Notes under the pieces: model-generated
What the model was told of the DNA's origin: nothing
The model's input: only the letters and a program-made list of their open reading frames with translations
Database searches by the model: none
Position numbers and translations under genes: made by a program
Origin: Prolixibacteraceae bacterium
GTDB taxonomy: Bacteria; Bacteroidota; Bacteroidia; Bacteroidales; Prolixibacteraceae
Direction: 5' to 3'
NCBI GenBank assembly: GCA_028282705.1
Contig: JANQHI010000006.1
Location: 1 to 64,000 of the forward strand
Length of the DNA stretch: 64,000 nt
Part shown: positions 1 to 8,861 of the stretch, piece after piece
Numbering within the stretch: position 1 is the stretch's first letter
Layout: the number at the start of each line of letters is the position of its first letter

Positions 1-45
1 CCCTATGATCGAATTGAAATTTTTGCCAACCATGTTGCAATATAA
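1..45 (+). CDS. 3' end of an unidentified gene cut by the window edge
   Basis: Frame 1 reads PYDRIEIFANHVAI followed by TAA at 43-45. The composition looks like a normal protein C-terminus, and the next gene is convergent. The fragment is too short to assign to a family, and chance openness cannot be excluded. Confidence 0.3.
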   Translation, partial: PYDRIEIFANHVAI

Positions 46-111
46 GAAGATAATTACATAAATTCAAAAATATTTATGTAACTTTATATATAATTACCAA
101 AAGTTAAATGC

Positions 112-672
112 TTATTTTTTCACTTTGCCAGGATTTTTGTGTACAAAATCTTCCCAGTTTTTGTATTCTTTGGTTTGTGTAGGTTTGTTTTGCTGGATAA
201 AATGGCAAATAGCAACTGCAATAGCATCAGTGGCATCCAGTTCTTTGGGGATTTCATTTAAGTTGAAAAGCTGTTTCAGGAAGTAAGCCACTTGTTCTTT
301 AGATGCACGCCCCATGCCTGTGATAGACTTCTTCACAAGGAGGGGGGCATATTCATAAATGGGTAATGAGCAATAAAGGCCTGCTGCCATAATTACTCCT
401 TGTGCACGCCCCAGCTTTAACATTGATTGTACATTTTTCCCATAAAATGGGGCTTCAAGTGCCATTACATCTGGCTTTGATTGCTCAATAAGGTACAGTG
501 CCCTTTCATGCAGGTATTTAAGTTTTTGATAGTGGTCTTCAAATTTTCCTGGGCGTATAATCCCAGTCCTTAAAATAACAGGTTTCTTATCCTTTATTTC
601 AATAAGCCCATAACCCGTTACACTGGTGCCAGGGTCAATCCCTAAAATCTTTATATTCTTTGAATCTGGCAT
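112..672 (-). CDS. ruvC: Holliday junction resolvase RuvC
   Basis: Endonuclease that resolves Holliday junctions together with RuvAB during recombinational repair, in the cytoplasm. The 186-residue protein carries the RNase H-fold acidic residues: D13 in GIDPGT, E73 in ALEAPF, and D146 and D149 in LDATDA. A short basic tail, KNWEDFVHKNPGKVKK, follows the usual end. The ORF track starts 22 codons earlier, but the ATG at 672 begins the conserved N-terminus and avoids overlap with the upstream transporter gene, whose stop lies one base away. It is the last gene of a three-gene minus-strand operon (TPR protein, EamA transporter, ruvC). Confidence 0.96.
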   Translation of the reverse strand: MPDSKNIKILGIDPGTSVTGYGLIEIKDKKPVILRTGIIRPGKFEDHYQKLKYLHERALYLIEQSKPDVMALEAPFYGKNVQSMLKLGRAQGVIMAAGLYCSLPIYEYAPLLVKKSITGMGRASKEQVAYFLKQLFNLNEIPKELDATDAIAVAICHFIQQNKPTQTKEYKNWEDFVHKNPGKVKK

Positions 673-673
673 G

Positions 674-1561
674 TTAAGCTTTTCTGCCTTTTTTAATTTG
701 TTGGAACAATATCCCTCCAACAATAAAAATAATCCCAATAAATGTAGTAATGAATATCTCTTCTTTCAAAATAAAATAGATAAAAATTAGGGAGATAAAT
801 GGAGCCAGGAATACCAGGTTGCCAATCACAGCATTGTTCTTGCTCAGTTGCATGGCTTTAAGCCAAAGGATATAAGTAATGCCAATTTCAAAGAAGCCAA
901 TGTAAATACCAGCAAATAATGCTTCTCCAATTTGGAATGTAAAGCCTGAAAAAAAGGTAAGTGCAATGGATAGGAAGGCAAACCCAAAAACAAAGTTCAT
1001 AAATAGTTTGAGGGTTTCATCCCTGTTGTCTTTTACATTCAAAATCCAATAAAGTGACCAAATAACTGAAGACACTATGGCAAGCACTACCCCTAAAAGG
1101 CTTGTTTTATGAAAACCATTGATCCCTCCCTGAGAAGAAATAATAATGACTCCTATAAAACTAATGCCTAGTGCTACAAAACTTTGCCAGCCAATTTTTT
1201 GCCTAAGCATTGGAACAGAAAGCAAGGCAAGGATAATGGGCCAGATCATATTAATGGGTTGGGCTAACTGGGCAGGTAAAAGTGAATAAGCTTTGAACAG
1301 GATGATGTAATAAATGAATGGGTTAAATGCACCCAGCAACATGGATGAGACTAGTTGTTTGCTGTTTTGTTGCATCACCAGCTTCATTTTTCCCTGTATC
1401 AGAAGGAAGAAAAACAGGATGATAACTGAAGTCCCTGATGCAATAAAAATTAACTGGGCAGGGGTATATTCTTTTAACCCAAGCTTAAAAGCAGTTGGGG
1501 CAGTTGACCAGCATAAAACAGCTAAAAAGGCAAATAAGACAGGCCTGTTTTTTTGCTTCAT
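674..1561 (-). CDS. EamA/DMT-family transporter
   Basis: Inner-membrane permease of the drug/metabolite transporter superfamily. The 295 residues form about ten hydrophobic segments arranged as two EamA halves; the first half begins FAFLAVLCWSTAPTAFKLGL, and the motif PINMIWPIILALL is typical. The C-terminus ends in a basic tail. The substrate cannot be predicted from sequence. The gene lies between a periplasmic TPR protein (5 bp away) and ruvC (1 bp away), so the three are probably co-transcribed, though no functional link is obvious. Confidence 0.88.
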   Translation of the reverse strand: MKQKNRPVLFAFLAVLCWSTAPTAFKLGLKEYTPAQLIFIASGTSVIILFFFLLIQGKMKLVMQQNSKQLVSSMLLGAFNPFIYYIILFKAYSLLPAQLAQPINMIWPIILALLSVPMLRQKIGWQSFVALGISFIGVIIISSQGGINGFHKTSLLGVVLAIVSSVIWSLYWILNVKDNRDETLKLFMNFVFGFAFLSIALTFFSGFTFQIGEALFAGIYIGFFEIGITYILWLKAMQLSKNNAVIGNLVFLAPFISLIFIYFILKEEIFITTFIGIIFIVGGILFQQIKKGRKA

Positions 1562-1566
1562 AATGT

Positions 1567-3438
1567 TTAAATACCTTCAAAGAATTGATATTCAATATTC
1601 TCTTTCGGGGAATCTTCTTCAATACTGTCTCCTCTTAATACCCTGAAACGTTGACGTGACTCTACCACATAAATGCTTCCCGGGTGGTTGACCATCATTT
1701 GCTTATAAAGCCCCAATGCTTTTTCTGCATCCCCAAAGTTGTAATCATAAATGTTGGCCAGCATAAACAAGGCATCGTCAGCTAGTAGTTCATAAGAGAA
1801 GTCATCCAGGATCTGTTGTAACTGGTCAGCAGCCAATTGGTAATTCCTGTTCCTGATATTGATTTTGGCTTTCCTCATCAAAATGTCATCAACAAGGCTA
1901 TGGAATGGATATAGTTCTGCAATGGAATCAATGGTTGCATATGCCAATGAATCTTTTCTCTGGAAAAACAGCAGGTCGGCTTTTGAGAACATTTGCAATG
2001 GAATATCAGTAGTATCGAGGTCTGAATTTTCCCCAATAAACAAGGATAGCTCAAAAGCATCATTAGCAGTTAGTTTTGAAGTGCTGGCCTTTAAAACATC
2101 AAGTTGGGCTTTTGCCCAGGAAAAATTCCCCAAATAATATCCCAACCTGGCTTTTTTTAATTTTACTTCATCACCCAAAGTGTTCTTTTTATTGGCATCA
2201 ATCACTTGTGAATAAATAAGTGTTGCTTCCCAGGGGTCTTCAGCATATACATAAATATCAGCAAGTTTTGTTTTTAATTTGTCCCTTTCCAGTGGCCTTA
2301 ACCTTGGTATTTTAAGGGCTTTATTAATAGACATGATAGCATCTTGTGCACTATCCAAATAAAATGCTAACAGGTCAGCATAATCAATAGCCAGGTCATA
2401 GGCAAGTGGTGAATTGCCAAGGTACTCAAGCCCTGATTTTAATTGTTGTGACAGTTCTTCCCCTTCATCCAGATTTTCATGTTTTCCCTGAATAAAATAT
2501 AAATAAGAGGCTTTTAAATTCAGCAAATAACTTTGTTCATAAAAAGGGGTGCCTTCTCCCTTGCCTAATAAATAGGAATATGCATCTTGGGCATCTTTAT
2601 AGGAGAGGTTATTTAAAGCCATATTGGCAAGGCTTAAAATCTTGACAGCTTCATTTCCTGTTCTTTTGTCAAGTGCTATTGATTGCCTAAGGGCATTTGC
2701 AAACTTCCCTTCCTGCAAAAAAAACCAGATCAACAAACGATTAAATGCAATTACATTGGGTTCAGCCTGCACCCTTTTTAGTGCCATCAATTTAAACTTA
2801 TCCCTCAACTCATTATTAAAATCAAGGCGCAAGGCAGCAGCCAGGTTGCTTTGTACCCTGTCAAGCTTTTTTTCATCAGCTTTGATGTAATTGAGGTATT
2901 CAGCCATCATTTGCTCATAATCTCGCAAATAGTAATTGGTTCTTGCTAATTCATAATAGAACATTTCTCCCTTCAAATTAGCCCTGCCTTTTAAATATGT
3001 TTGCTGGGCCAAGTCATAATACCCCCATTGGGTAAATGCATTGGCAGTTAATATAAAAGATGATTTATTGTTTGAGATGACTTTTAGTGAATGTTTAAAT
3101 TTCTGGGCTGCCTCCTCCTGCCTGTCCTGTAATTCTAAAATATGGCCCAGGTACACATAATATTCTGGGCGTTTTTTATTTTTCCTGATTTCAGTATTTA
3201 TTTCCTTTTCTGCTTTTTCATAATCTTTCAATTGAACAAGGCAGGTAAAATAGAGTTTAAAGTAATAATTGTTTTTTGAAGTAGCATGCAAAGACTTGTA
3301 AAGGGGGGCAGCTTTATCATATTTTTTCTGGCTATAAAATTTGCTTGCCAGTTGTGCTGTTGTTTCCTTCTTTTTTGTTTGTGAAAAACCATTCAAAAAA
3401 CAAAGTGAAAAGGTGATTATGTATAATATATGTTTCAT
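1567..3438 (-). CDS. exported TPR-repeat protein
   Basis: The 623-residue protein has an N-terminal signal peptide (MKHILYIITFSLCFLNGFSQ) and degenerate tetratricopeptide repeats through most of its length, for example KKYDKAAPLYKSL near residue 40, RQEEAAQKFKHSL near 105 and AEKALGLYKQMMVNHPGS near 575. TPR arrays form helical scaffolds for protein contacts; here it is probably periplasmic or outer-membrane associated. No catalytic domain is visible. It is the first gene of the operon leading to ruvC. The specific partner is unknown. Confidence 0.88.
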   Translation of the reverse strand: MKHILYIITFSLCFLNGFSQTKKKETTAQLASKFYSQKKYDKAAPLYKSLHATSKNNYYFKLYFTCLVQLKDYEKAEKEINTEIRKNKKRPEYYVYLGHILELQDRQEEAAQKFKHSLKVISNNKSSFILTANAFTQWGYYDLAQQTYLKGRANLKGEMFYYELARTNYYLRDYEQMMAEYLNYIKADEKKLDRVQSNLAAALRLDFNNELRDKFKLMALKRVQAEPNVIAFNRLLIWFFLQEGKFANALRQSIALDKRTGNEAVKILSLANMALNNLSYKDAQDAYSYLLGKGEGTPFYEQSYLLNLKASYLYFIQGKHENLDEGEELSQQLKSGLEYLGNSPLAYDLAIDYADLLAFYLDSAQDAIMSINKALKIPRLRPLERDKLKTKLADIYVYAEDPWEATLIYSQVIDANKKNTLGDEVKLKKARLGYYLGNFSWAKAQLDVLKASTSKLTANDAFELSLFIGENSDLDTTDIPLQMFSKADLLFFQRKDSLAYATIDSIAELYPFHSLVDDILMRKAKINIRNRNYQLAADQLQQILDDFSYELLADDALFMLANIYDYNFGDAEKALGLYKQMMVNHPGSIYVVESRQRFRVLRGDSIEEDSPKENIEYQFFEGI

Positions 3439-3460
3439 TAATTCCTGCTGTGTATTGATA

Positions 3461-3572
3461 CAAAAATAATACTCTTAACTAAAGAAAGGATTTGAAGCAG
3501 CAATATGTTTTAGGAGAAAGCAGCAATTTATGTTGTTTTACATGATTTCTAAATCTTATATAGCTATTTTTG
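3461..3572. promoter_or_regulatory. divergent promoter region, TPR operon and lipA
   Basis: Two copies of the same Bacteroidota -7 octamer TATTTTTG (consensus TAnnTTTG) face apart: one on the minus strand at 3461-3468 for the TPR/EamA/ruvC operon, one on the plus strand at 3565-3572, 20 bases before the lipA ATG. Neither has a clear TTTG -33 element at ideal spacing, so the call rests on the -7 match and position. Confidence 0.4.
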
Positions 3573-3591
3573 TAGGATTAAAATTGGAGAT

Positions 3592-4455
3592 ATGGCTCAC
3601 GAGTTGAATGGGAGGAAGAGGCTACCTCGTTGGATGAAGATGAAGTTGCCCAAAGGTGAAAGTTATTCAAAAGTAAAGAACCTGGTTGCAAAACATGGGT
3701 TGCACACCATATGTACAAGTGGCAATTGCCCCAATATTGGGGAATGTTGGAACAGGGGGACAGCTACCTTTATGATCCTTGGGGATATTTGTACAAGGAG
3801 GTGTAAGTTTTGTGCTGTAAAATCAGGTAAGCCTTTACCACCAGACTTGAAAGAGCCTGAAAAACTGGCTGAATCAGTTAGGATTATGGGGGTGAAACAC
3901 TGTGTGATCACTTCTGTTGACAGGGATGACCTTGATGACCAGGGGGCAGGGATATGGGCGCAAACCATCACTGAAGTAAAAAGGGTTAACCCAGAAACCA
4001 AGATTGAAGTATTGATTCCTGATTTCAGGGGGAAAACAGAGTTGATACAGCAAGTAATTGATGCTAAGCCTGAAGTAATATCACATAACCTAGAAACTGT
4101 TGAAAGGCTGACCCCATTTGTAAGGTTTGCTTCAAAATACAGGAGAAGCCTTAAGGTTGTTAAGTATATTGCTGAATCAGGTTATGTGGCAAAATCAGGT
4201 ATTATGTTGGGGTTGGGGGAAACACATGAGGAAATATTGCAAACAATGGATGACCTCATTGAAGTAGGTTGTAAAGTAATGACTATTGGCCAATACCTGG
4301 CACCTACTACCCATCATATGCCTGTAGTAAAATATGTTACACCTGAGAGGTTTAAAGAATATAAAGAGATTGGGCTTAAAAAAGGCTTTTCATTTGTTGA
4401 AAGCTCTCCATTGGTAAGGTCTTCATACAGGGCTGAAGAGCATGTGAAAGCTTAA
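3592..4455 (+). CDS. lipA: lipoyl synthase LipA
   Basis: Radical SAM enzyme that inserts two sulfurs into protein-bound octanoyl groups to form the lipoyl cofactor of 2-oxoacid dehydrogenases and glycine cleavage. Both iron-sulfur cluster motifs are present: the auxiliary set C41, C46, C52 (CTSGNCPNIGEC) and the radical SAM CxxxCxxC at C67, C71, C74 (CTRRCKFC). The C-terminal RSSYRAEEH contains the conserved serine that ligates the auxiliary cluster. Length of 287 residues is normal. lipB follows 49 bp downstream, so octanoyl transfer and sulfur insertion are encoded together. Confidence 0.97.
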   Translation: MAHELNGRKRLPRWMKMKLPKGESYSKVKNLVAKHGLHTICTSGNCPNIGECWNRGTATFMILGDICTRRCKFCAVKSGKPLPPDLKEPEKLAESVRIMGVKHCVITSVDRDDLDDQGAGIWAQTITEVKRVNPETKIEVLIPDFRGKTELIQQVIDAKPEVISHNLETVERLTPFVRFASKYRRSLKVVKYIAESGYVAKSGIMLGLGETHEEILQTMDDLIEVGCKVMTIGQYLAPTTHHMPVVKYVTPERFKEYKEIGLKKGFSFVESSPLVRSSYRAEEHVKA

Positions 4456-4504
4456 TTGATCATTAGTTTCGAGTTATTAATATTGAGTAGTAGTTACGAG
4501 TTTT

Positions 4505-5173
4505 ATGACATCATTCAATTACATTGATTTAGGGAAAAAGGATTATAAAGAATGCTGGGATTACCAGGAAGAACTTTTGAATGAGGTAGTTACTGACAAA
4601 AGAGCATCAAAAGTCCCTTCTTCTAAAAATTACTTTTTATTGGTTGAACACCCTCATGTTTATACACTTGGCAAAAGTGGGGATGAAAAGAACATGCTTA
4701 TCCATGCAGATTTCCTGAAAAAAATTAATGCAACTTATTATAAGATAAACAGGGGTGGAGATGTTACTTACCATGGACCAGGACAAATTGTTGGCTACCC
4801 TATTATTGATCTTGAGAACTATAACATTGGGGTGCGTGAATACATTGAAAAAATGGAAGATGCCATAATTGCTACCCTTGCTGAATATGGGCTTGAAGGA
4901 GGAAGGAAAGAAGGAGCAACTGGAGTGTGGCTTGATGCAGGGCACAAAGTGAGGGCACGGAAAATTTGTGCCATTGGGGTGCGTGTGAGCAGGTATATAA
5001 CTATGCATGGTTTTGCATTGAATGTGAATACTGACTTGAGGTACTTCAATTATATAAACCCTTGTGGCTTTGCTGCTTATGGAGTTACAAGCATACAGCA
5101 AGAGTTGAAAAAAGAAGTGGATATGGAGGAAGTAAAAACCTACCTGAAGAACCATTTCAACAGGCTTTACTAA
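4505..5173 (+). CDS. lipB: octanoyltransferase LipB
   Basis: Transfers octanoate from octanoyl-ACP to lipoyl domains, the step before LipA. The 222-residue protein has the family signature RGGDVTYHGPGQ at 83-94, the catalytic lysine K153 in ARKICAIGVR and the acyl-accepting cysteine C187 in NYINPCGF. It shares direction and probably transcript with lipA. The intergenic spacer contains a short near-repeat (GTTTCGAG and GTTACGAG) of unknown meaning. It converges on the CHAD gene with one base between the stops. Confidence 0.97.
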   Translation: MTSFNYIDLGKKDYKECWDYQEELLNEVVTDKRASKVPSSKNYFLLVEHPHVYTLGKSGDEKNMLIHADFLKKINATYYKINRGGDVTYHGPGQIVGYPIIDLENYNIGVREYIEKMEDAIIATLAEYGLEGGRKEGATGVWLDAGHKVRARKICAIGVRVSRYITMHGFALNVNTDLRYFNYINPCGFAAYGVTSIQQELKKEVDMEEVKTYLKNHFNRLY

Positions 5174-5174
5174 A

Positions 5175-6047
5175 TCAGTGATCTTCTAGGTAACTTGTAG
5201 TCAACTGTATTAATTTGTTTTCAAAATCTTTTGGGTGGAGTGAAAATGATTTTGTGAGCTCTGGGAAAATATGGTTTTTTAGCCTTTCCTGTTCATATTG
5301 TATTTTTTCTGAAATAACAGGTGAAACTTTATGGCAGTGCTGGTGGATAAAATTATTAAGTACATCCAGGTCATGTTCGTCTCCAAACAATTCAGTAACA
5401 GCATTTAAAGCTTTGGCAATTTCCCCAAAAAAATAGGGGTTGGTAAATTTTATTGCTTCAAGCTGGTACAAAAGGTTTTTGAGCTTGATCCTGAGTTCAT
5501 GCAAAACAGATGAGCTTTTTTCTTCTGTAATTCCCCGGCAGGCATCATAACATTTCCCATAAGATAGTTGGATGCTTTTCAGTAAGGATAAGTTTCCAAC
5601 AGGCTTCTTAAAATAAGCAGGAAGGCGTTTTTCAAAAGATATTATTTCAGTATGGATTTCAGATAAAATGCTTTGCTCAATAATAATAGATTGAACCATA
5701 GCCTCATTGTTTTCCTTCAGTCGCCTTTGGCATTTTTTAAACCACTGGTTGGATTTTTGTGCTTCAGCTTGAAACAATTTATTGAAACATTCAAGGTTTA
5801 CAAAACTTTCCCTGACAGGAGAGATTGTCCTTCCCAAATCACGGATAAGTACAACCTCCTTTTTCAATTTTTCCTTTAAAAATGATTCCTTAAATAAATT
5901 CAGCCTGGCCCTAATCCTTTTAAAAGACCTCCTGATCTCATGGACTGAAAGGTTAATATCTAATTCTGTTGAATTGCAAAATTGCCTAACCTTTGCTGAC
6001 CTTTTAAGGATGCTATTGTAAACTTTATCTTCTAATAAATTATCCAT
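5175..6047 (-). CDS. CHAD-domain protein
   Basis: The 290-residue helical, strongly charged protein has the conserved histidine/arginine signatures of CHAD domains: LSVHEIRRSFKRIRARL near residue 34, LHELRIKLKNLLYQLE in the second half and LFGDEHDLDVLNNF. CHAD domains bind inorganic polyphosphate and often occur with polyphosphate enzymes, but none is adjacent here. There is no CYTH domain, so it is a stand-alone CHAD protein. A cytoplasmic polyphosphate-associated role is an inference from the family. Confidence 0.85.
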   Translation of the reverse strand: MDNLLEDKVYNSILKRSAKVRQFCNSTELDINLSVHEIRRSFKRIRARLNLFKESFLKEKLKKEVVLIRDLGRTISPVRESFVNLECFNKLFQAEAQKSNQWFKKCQRRLKENNEAMVQSIIIEQSILSEIHTEIISFEKRLPAYFKKPVGNLSLLKSIQLSYGKCYDACRGITEEKSSSVLHELRIKLKNLLYQLEAIKFTNPYFFGEIAKALNAVTELFGDEHDLDVLNNFIHQHCHKVSPVISEKIQYEQERLKNHIFPELTKSFSLHPKDFENKLIQLTTSYLEDH

Positions 6048-6116
6048 CCATATTCCTTCAGGCAGATAAATTTAGGGATTATGGGCAAAACCTGAAACAA
6101 ATATTTTGAAAAGGTA

Positions 6117-7391
6117 CTAATTGATTAGATCAAACCCACAGTAAGGAACCAGCACTTCAGGTATTTTAATCCCCTCAGGAGCCTGGTTGTTTTCTAACAA
6201 AGCTGCTACAATCCTGGGTAAGGCCAAAGCACTCCCATTAAGGGTATGTGCCAGTTGTGGTTTTTTAACCCCTTCTTCGCGGAAACGCAATTTCAACCTG
6301 TTTGCCTGAAATGCTTCAAAATTAGAAACAGAACTTACTTCCAACCATTTTTCTTGTGCAGCTGAATACACTTCAAAATCAAATGTTAATGCTGATGTGA
6401 AACTCAGGTCCCCTCCACAGAGTTGTAGTACACGATAAGGCAGCCCCAGTTTTTGCACAAGGGTTTCAACATAACTAACCATTTCATTCAGTACTTGGTA
6501 TGATTTTACAGGGTGTGCAATTTGCACAATTTCTACTTTGTCAAATTGGTGTAGCCTGTTCAGCCCTCTAACATCTTTCCCATATGAGCCTGCCTCACGC
6601 CTAAAGCAAGCACTATAAGCAGTGTTTTTATACGGGAGGCTATTGGCATCCAGGATTATATCCCTGTAAATATTAGTAACAGGGACTTCAGCAGTTGGGA
6701 TCAGGTATAGGTTGTCTTCAGTTATATGGTACATTTGCCCCTCTTTATCAGGCAATTGCCCAGTACCATATCCTGAGTCTTCATTGACAACCAAAGGTGG
6801 TTGGATTTCTTCATATCCTGCTTCTCTGGCCTGGTCAAGGAAAAAGTTGATCAAAGCCCTTTGCAGCTGAGAACCTTTGCCCCTGTATACAGGGAAACCT
6901 GCACCAGTAAGTTTTACCCCAAGTTCAAAATCAATAAGGTTGTATTTTTGAGCCAATTCCCAATGGGGTAATGCATTCTCAGGAAGGCCGGTTTTGTCAC
7001 CACCTGTTTTTATTGTTATGTTGTCTTCTTCAGAATTTCCTTTAGGGACAGATTCATGTGGCAGGTTTGGCAACTGAATTAGAAGTTCATTTACTTCTTC
7101 ATCGTTGGAAGCAAATTCCTGGTCAAGCTGTTTAATAGTTTCTTTTAATTCAGAAGTCCTATCCTTGGCTTTATTGGCCTCTTCTTTTTTCCCTTCCCTA
7201 AACAAAATGCCAATCTCTTTTGAGATTTTATTCATTTCAGCTTTTGCCTGGTCGGCACTTTGTTGTGCTTTGTTCTTCTTTTCGTAAAGGGCAATAATGT
7301 TTTCTACAATTTCCTTTGCATCAAAATTCTTCACCAAAAGCTTTTTGATCACTAATTCAGGATTATCTTGAATAAATTTTAACGTCAGCAT
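6117..7391 (-). CDS. serS: serine--tRNA ligase
   Basis: Charges tRNA-Ser with serine. The protein has the N-terminal coiled-coil arm (about residues 30-105, lysine/glutamate rich), then the class II core with motif 2 (CFRREAGSYGKDVRGLNRLHQF) and motif 3 (LNGSALALPRIVAALLENNQ). The ATG at 7391 gives MLTLKFIQDNPE, the usual SerRS N-terminus, and 424 residues; the track's 17-codon extension is rejected. A -7 octamer TAAATTTG lies 25 bases upstream on the minus strand (7416-7423), overlapping the T-run of the rpmA terminator, so serS probably has its own promoter. Confidence 0.97.
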   Translation of the reverse strand: MLTLKFIQDNPELVIKKLLVKNFDAKEIVENIIALYEKKNKAQQSADQAKAEMNKISKEIGILFREGKKEEANKAKDRTSELKETIKQLDQEFASNDEEVNELLIQLPNLPHESVPKGNSEEDNITIKTGGDKTGLPENALPHWELAQKYNLIDFELGVKLTGAGFPVYRGKGSQLQRALINFFLDQAREAGYEEIQPPLVVNEDSGYGTGQLPDKEGQMYHITEDNLYLIPTAEVPVTNIYRDIILDANSLPYKNTAYSACFRREAGSYGKDVRGLNRLHQFDKVEIVQIAHPVKSYQVLNEMVSYVETLVQKLGLPYRVLQLCGGDLSFTSALTFDFEVYSAAQEKWLEVSSVSNFEAFQANRLKLRFREEGVKKPQLAHTLNGSALALPRIVAALLENNQAPEGIKIPEVLVPYCGFDLIN

Positions 7392-7419
7392 TTTGTTGGA
7401 TTTTATGAATTGTGGCAAA

Positions 7420-7462
7420 TTTAAAAAATAAAAAATCTCCAACTCAAAAGAGAAGGAGATTT
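7420..7462 (-). terminator. rho-independent terminator after rpmA
   Basis: On the minus strand, perfect arms AAATCTCC and GGAGATTT (7462-7455 and 7440-7433) enclose a 14-base loop and are followed by a T-rich run TTTTATTTTTT. It sits 25 bases past the rpmA stop and immediately before the serS start region. Confidence 0.8.
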
Positions 7463-7487
7463 AATATAAAGAGTTGTTAAATTCTTT

Positions 7488-8147
7488 TTATTTTTCTTCT
7501 TTGTCAGAGCTATCCTCTTTTTTTGCCTTAGGAGCAGCTTTTTTATTAGCTGTAGTGGCTTTAGGTTTAGCTTCTGCTTTAGGAGCAGCCTTTTTTGCAG
7601 CTGGTTTTTTAGTTGTTGCAGCTTTTGCCTTTGGAGCTTCTTTTTCAGCCTTCTCAGCTTTAGGAGCAGCTTTTTTAGCTGTTGTTTTCTTTACTGCAGT
7701 TGCTTTTGGAGCCTCCTCTGTTTTAGCTTTTGAAGTGGTTTTTTTTACAGCAGCTTTAGGTTTAGCTTCTGTTTTTACTTCTTTTTCAGCTTTTGGAGTT
7801 TCGGGCTTTGCAACTGGTTTTTCTTTTACCTCTGCAACTACTGGTTCTGCTTTTGCAGCTTTAGGTTTTTCTAAAACAGCAGTTTCAACAGCAGCTATTG
7901 GTTCAACAGAAACAAAAGACCTGTTTTTTTTCTTTTTCCTGAAAGCAACAGTTCCATCAATAAGAGCAAATAGGGTATGGTCTTTTCCCATACCTACATT
8001 TTCACCTGGATAATGCTGTGTACCTCTTTGGCGGACTAAAATATTGCCCGCTTTTGCAAACTGGCCACCATATATTTTTACACCTAGCCGTTTACTTTCT
8101 GATTCGCGTCCGTTTTTCGAACTACCTACACCTTTCTTATGAGCCAT
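7488..8147 (-). CDS. rpmA: ribosomal protein bL27 with long basic C-terminal tail
   Basis: The first 85 or so residues are a standard bL27 ([54 protein letters not shown]), whose N-terminus reaches the peptidyl transferase centre. They are followed by about 130 residues made almost entirely of Ala, Lys, Glu, Pro and Thr with repeats such as KKAAPKAE and [13 protein letters not shown], like a histone H1 tail. bL27 is normally 82-95 residues. The frame is intact to a TAA at 7488 and a terminator follows, so the tail looks genuine. Co-transcribed with rplU (15-bp gap), as in most bacteria. Confidence 0.95.
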   Translation of the reverse strand: MAHKKGVGSSKNGRESESKRLGVKIYGGQFAKAGNILVRQRGTQHYPGENVGMGKDHTLFALIDGTVAFRKKKKNRSFVSVEPIAAVETAVLEKPKAAKAEPVVAEVKEKPVAKPETPKAEKEVKTEAKPKAAVKKTTSKAKTEEAPKATAVKKTTAKKAAPKAEKAEKEAPKAKAATTKKPAAKKAAPKAEAKPKATTANKKAAPKAKKEDSSDKEEK

Positions 8148-8162
8148 GGTTTAATTTTTTAA

Positions 8163-8474
8163 TTATCCAACAATAGCATCAATTTGCACCTGGGTGAATT
8201 GCTGCCTGTGTCCATTAAGTTTTTTGTAACCTTTACGTCTTTTCTTTTTGAACACCAATACCTTGTCACCTTTTACATGCTCAAGTATTTTTACAGATAC
8301 TTTAGCACCTTTTACAGTAGGAGTGCCAACAGACACTTTTCCATCATTGTCGACCAACAATACTTTTTCAAAATCAACAACATCGCCTTCTTTTGCATCC
8401 AAACGATGAACATAGATTTTGTTGTCTTTTTCTACTTTAAATTGTTGCCCGGCAATTTCTACAATCGCGTACAT
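8163..8474 (-). CDS. rplU: ribosomal protein bL21
   Basis: A 103-residue 50S subunit protein. It starts [25 protein letters not shown] and contains the typical [15 protein letters not shown] and [21 protein letters not shown] segments. First gene of the rplU-rpmA operon, with a strong promoter about 90 bases upstream and a leader that can form a hairpin. Confidence 0.97.
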   Translation of the reverse strand: MYAIVEIAGQQFKVEKDNKIYVHRLDAKEGDVVDFEKVLLVDNDGKVSVGTPTVKGAKVSVKILEHVKGDKVLVFKKKRRKGYKKLNGHRQQFTQVQIDAIVG

Positions 8475-8502
8475 GCTAATTTAATTTTAAGTTACTTTGC
8501 CA

Positions 8503-8521
8503 GGCGGGAAACATTTTGTTC
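8503..8521 (-). promoter_or_regulatory. hairpin in the rplU leader
   Basis: In the transcribed leader, GGGAACA and TGTTTCCC can pair around a short AAA loop (minus strand). A ribosomal protein autoregulatory leader is possible at this place, but there is no direct evidence beyond position and the inverted repeat. Confidence 0.35.
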
Positions 8522-8559
8522 CCTCTTATTAAAGCCTAAACAAATCAATTTTGGGACTG

Positions 8560-8590
8560 CAAAAGTAGTTATTTTTAAAAGATTAGCAAA
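8560..8590 (-). promoter_or_regulatory. promoter of rplU-rpmA
   Basis: On the minus strand TTTG (8590-8587), 19 bases, then TACTTTTG (8567-8560) is a perfect match to the Bacteroidota housekeeping promoter TTTG-N19-TAnnTTTG. It predicts an rplU leader of about 75-80 bases. Confidence 0.7.
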
Positions 8591-8861
8591 TATTTGCTAT
8601 TAAATTTTCACCCAATTAAAATGAGGGTTAAAATATAATGATTTAGGGTGTTAATATAATAGTTTTAAAAGTGAGGGAATCAATGTGGATTCAATAGAAA
8701 ATGTTCTGTCACCATATAAATAGGGTCAACTTTCGGGGTTATTTGCATTGGTAAAAATCCAGGGAGTTTATAAATTTAGCAATTCAGGGAATAATACTGT
8801 AATAAACAAAAATCATTGTTATATTTGTTTTCACAGAAACTGGGCTTGAAAGAATTTAGGA
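8591..8861. other. non-coding spacer between rplU promoter and bifunctional nuclease gene
   Basis: AT-rich, with no open frame of note. It holds a -7 octamer TATATTTG at 8820-8827, 34 bases before the downstream ATG and without a clear -33 element, which probably drives the next gene. The rest shows no recognisable RNA gene or repeat. Confidence 0.4.

Noticed and set aside
4637-5155. 172-residue minus-strand ORF opposite lipB
   Set aside because: lipB has its catalytic residues in place; the antisense frame shows only histidine/phenylalanine-rich noise.
7474-8013. 179-residue plus-strand ORF antisense to the L27 tail
   Set aside because: Its Ala/Phe repeats are the mirror of the Lys/Ala-coding repeats of rpmA; a shadow frame.
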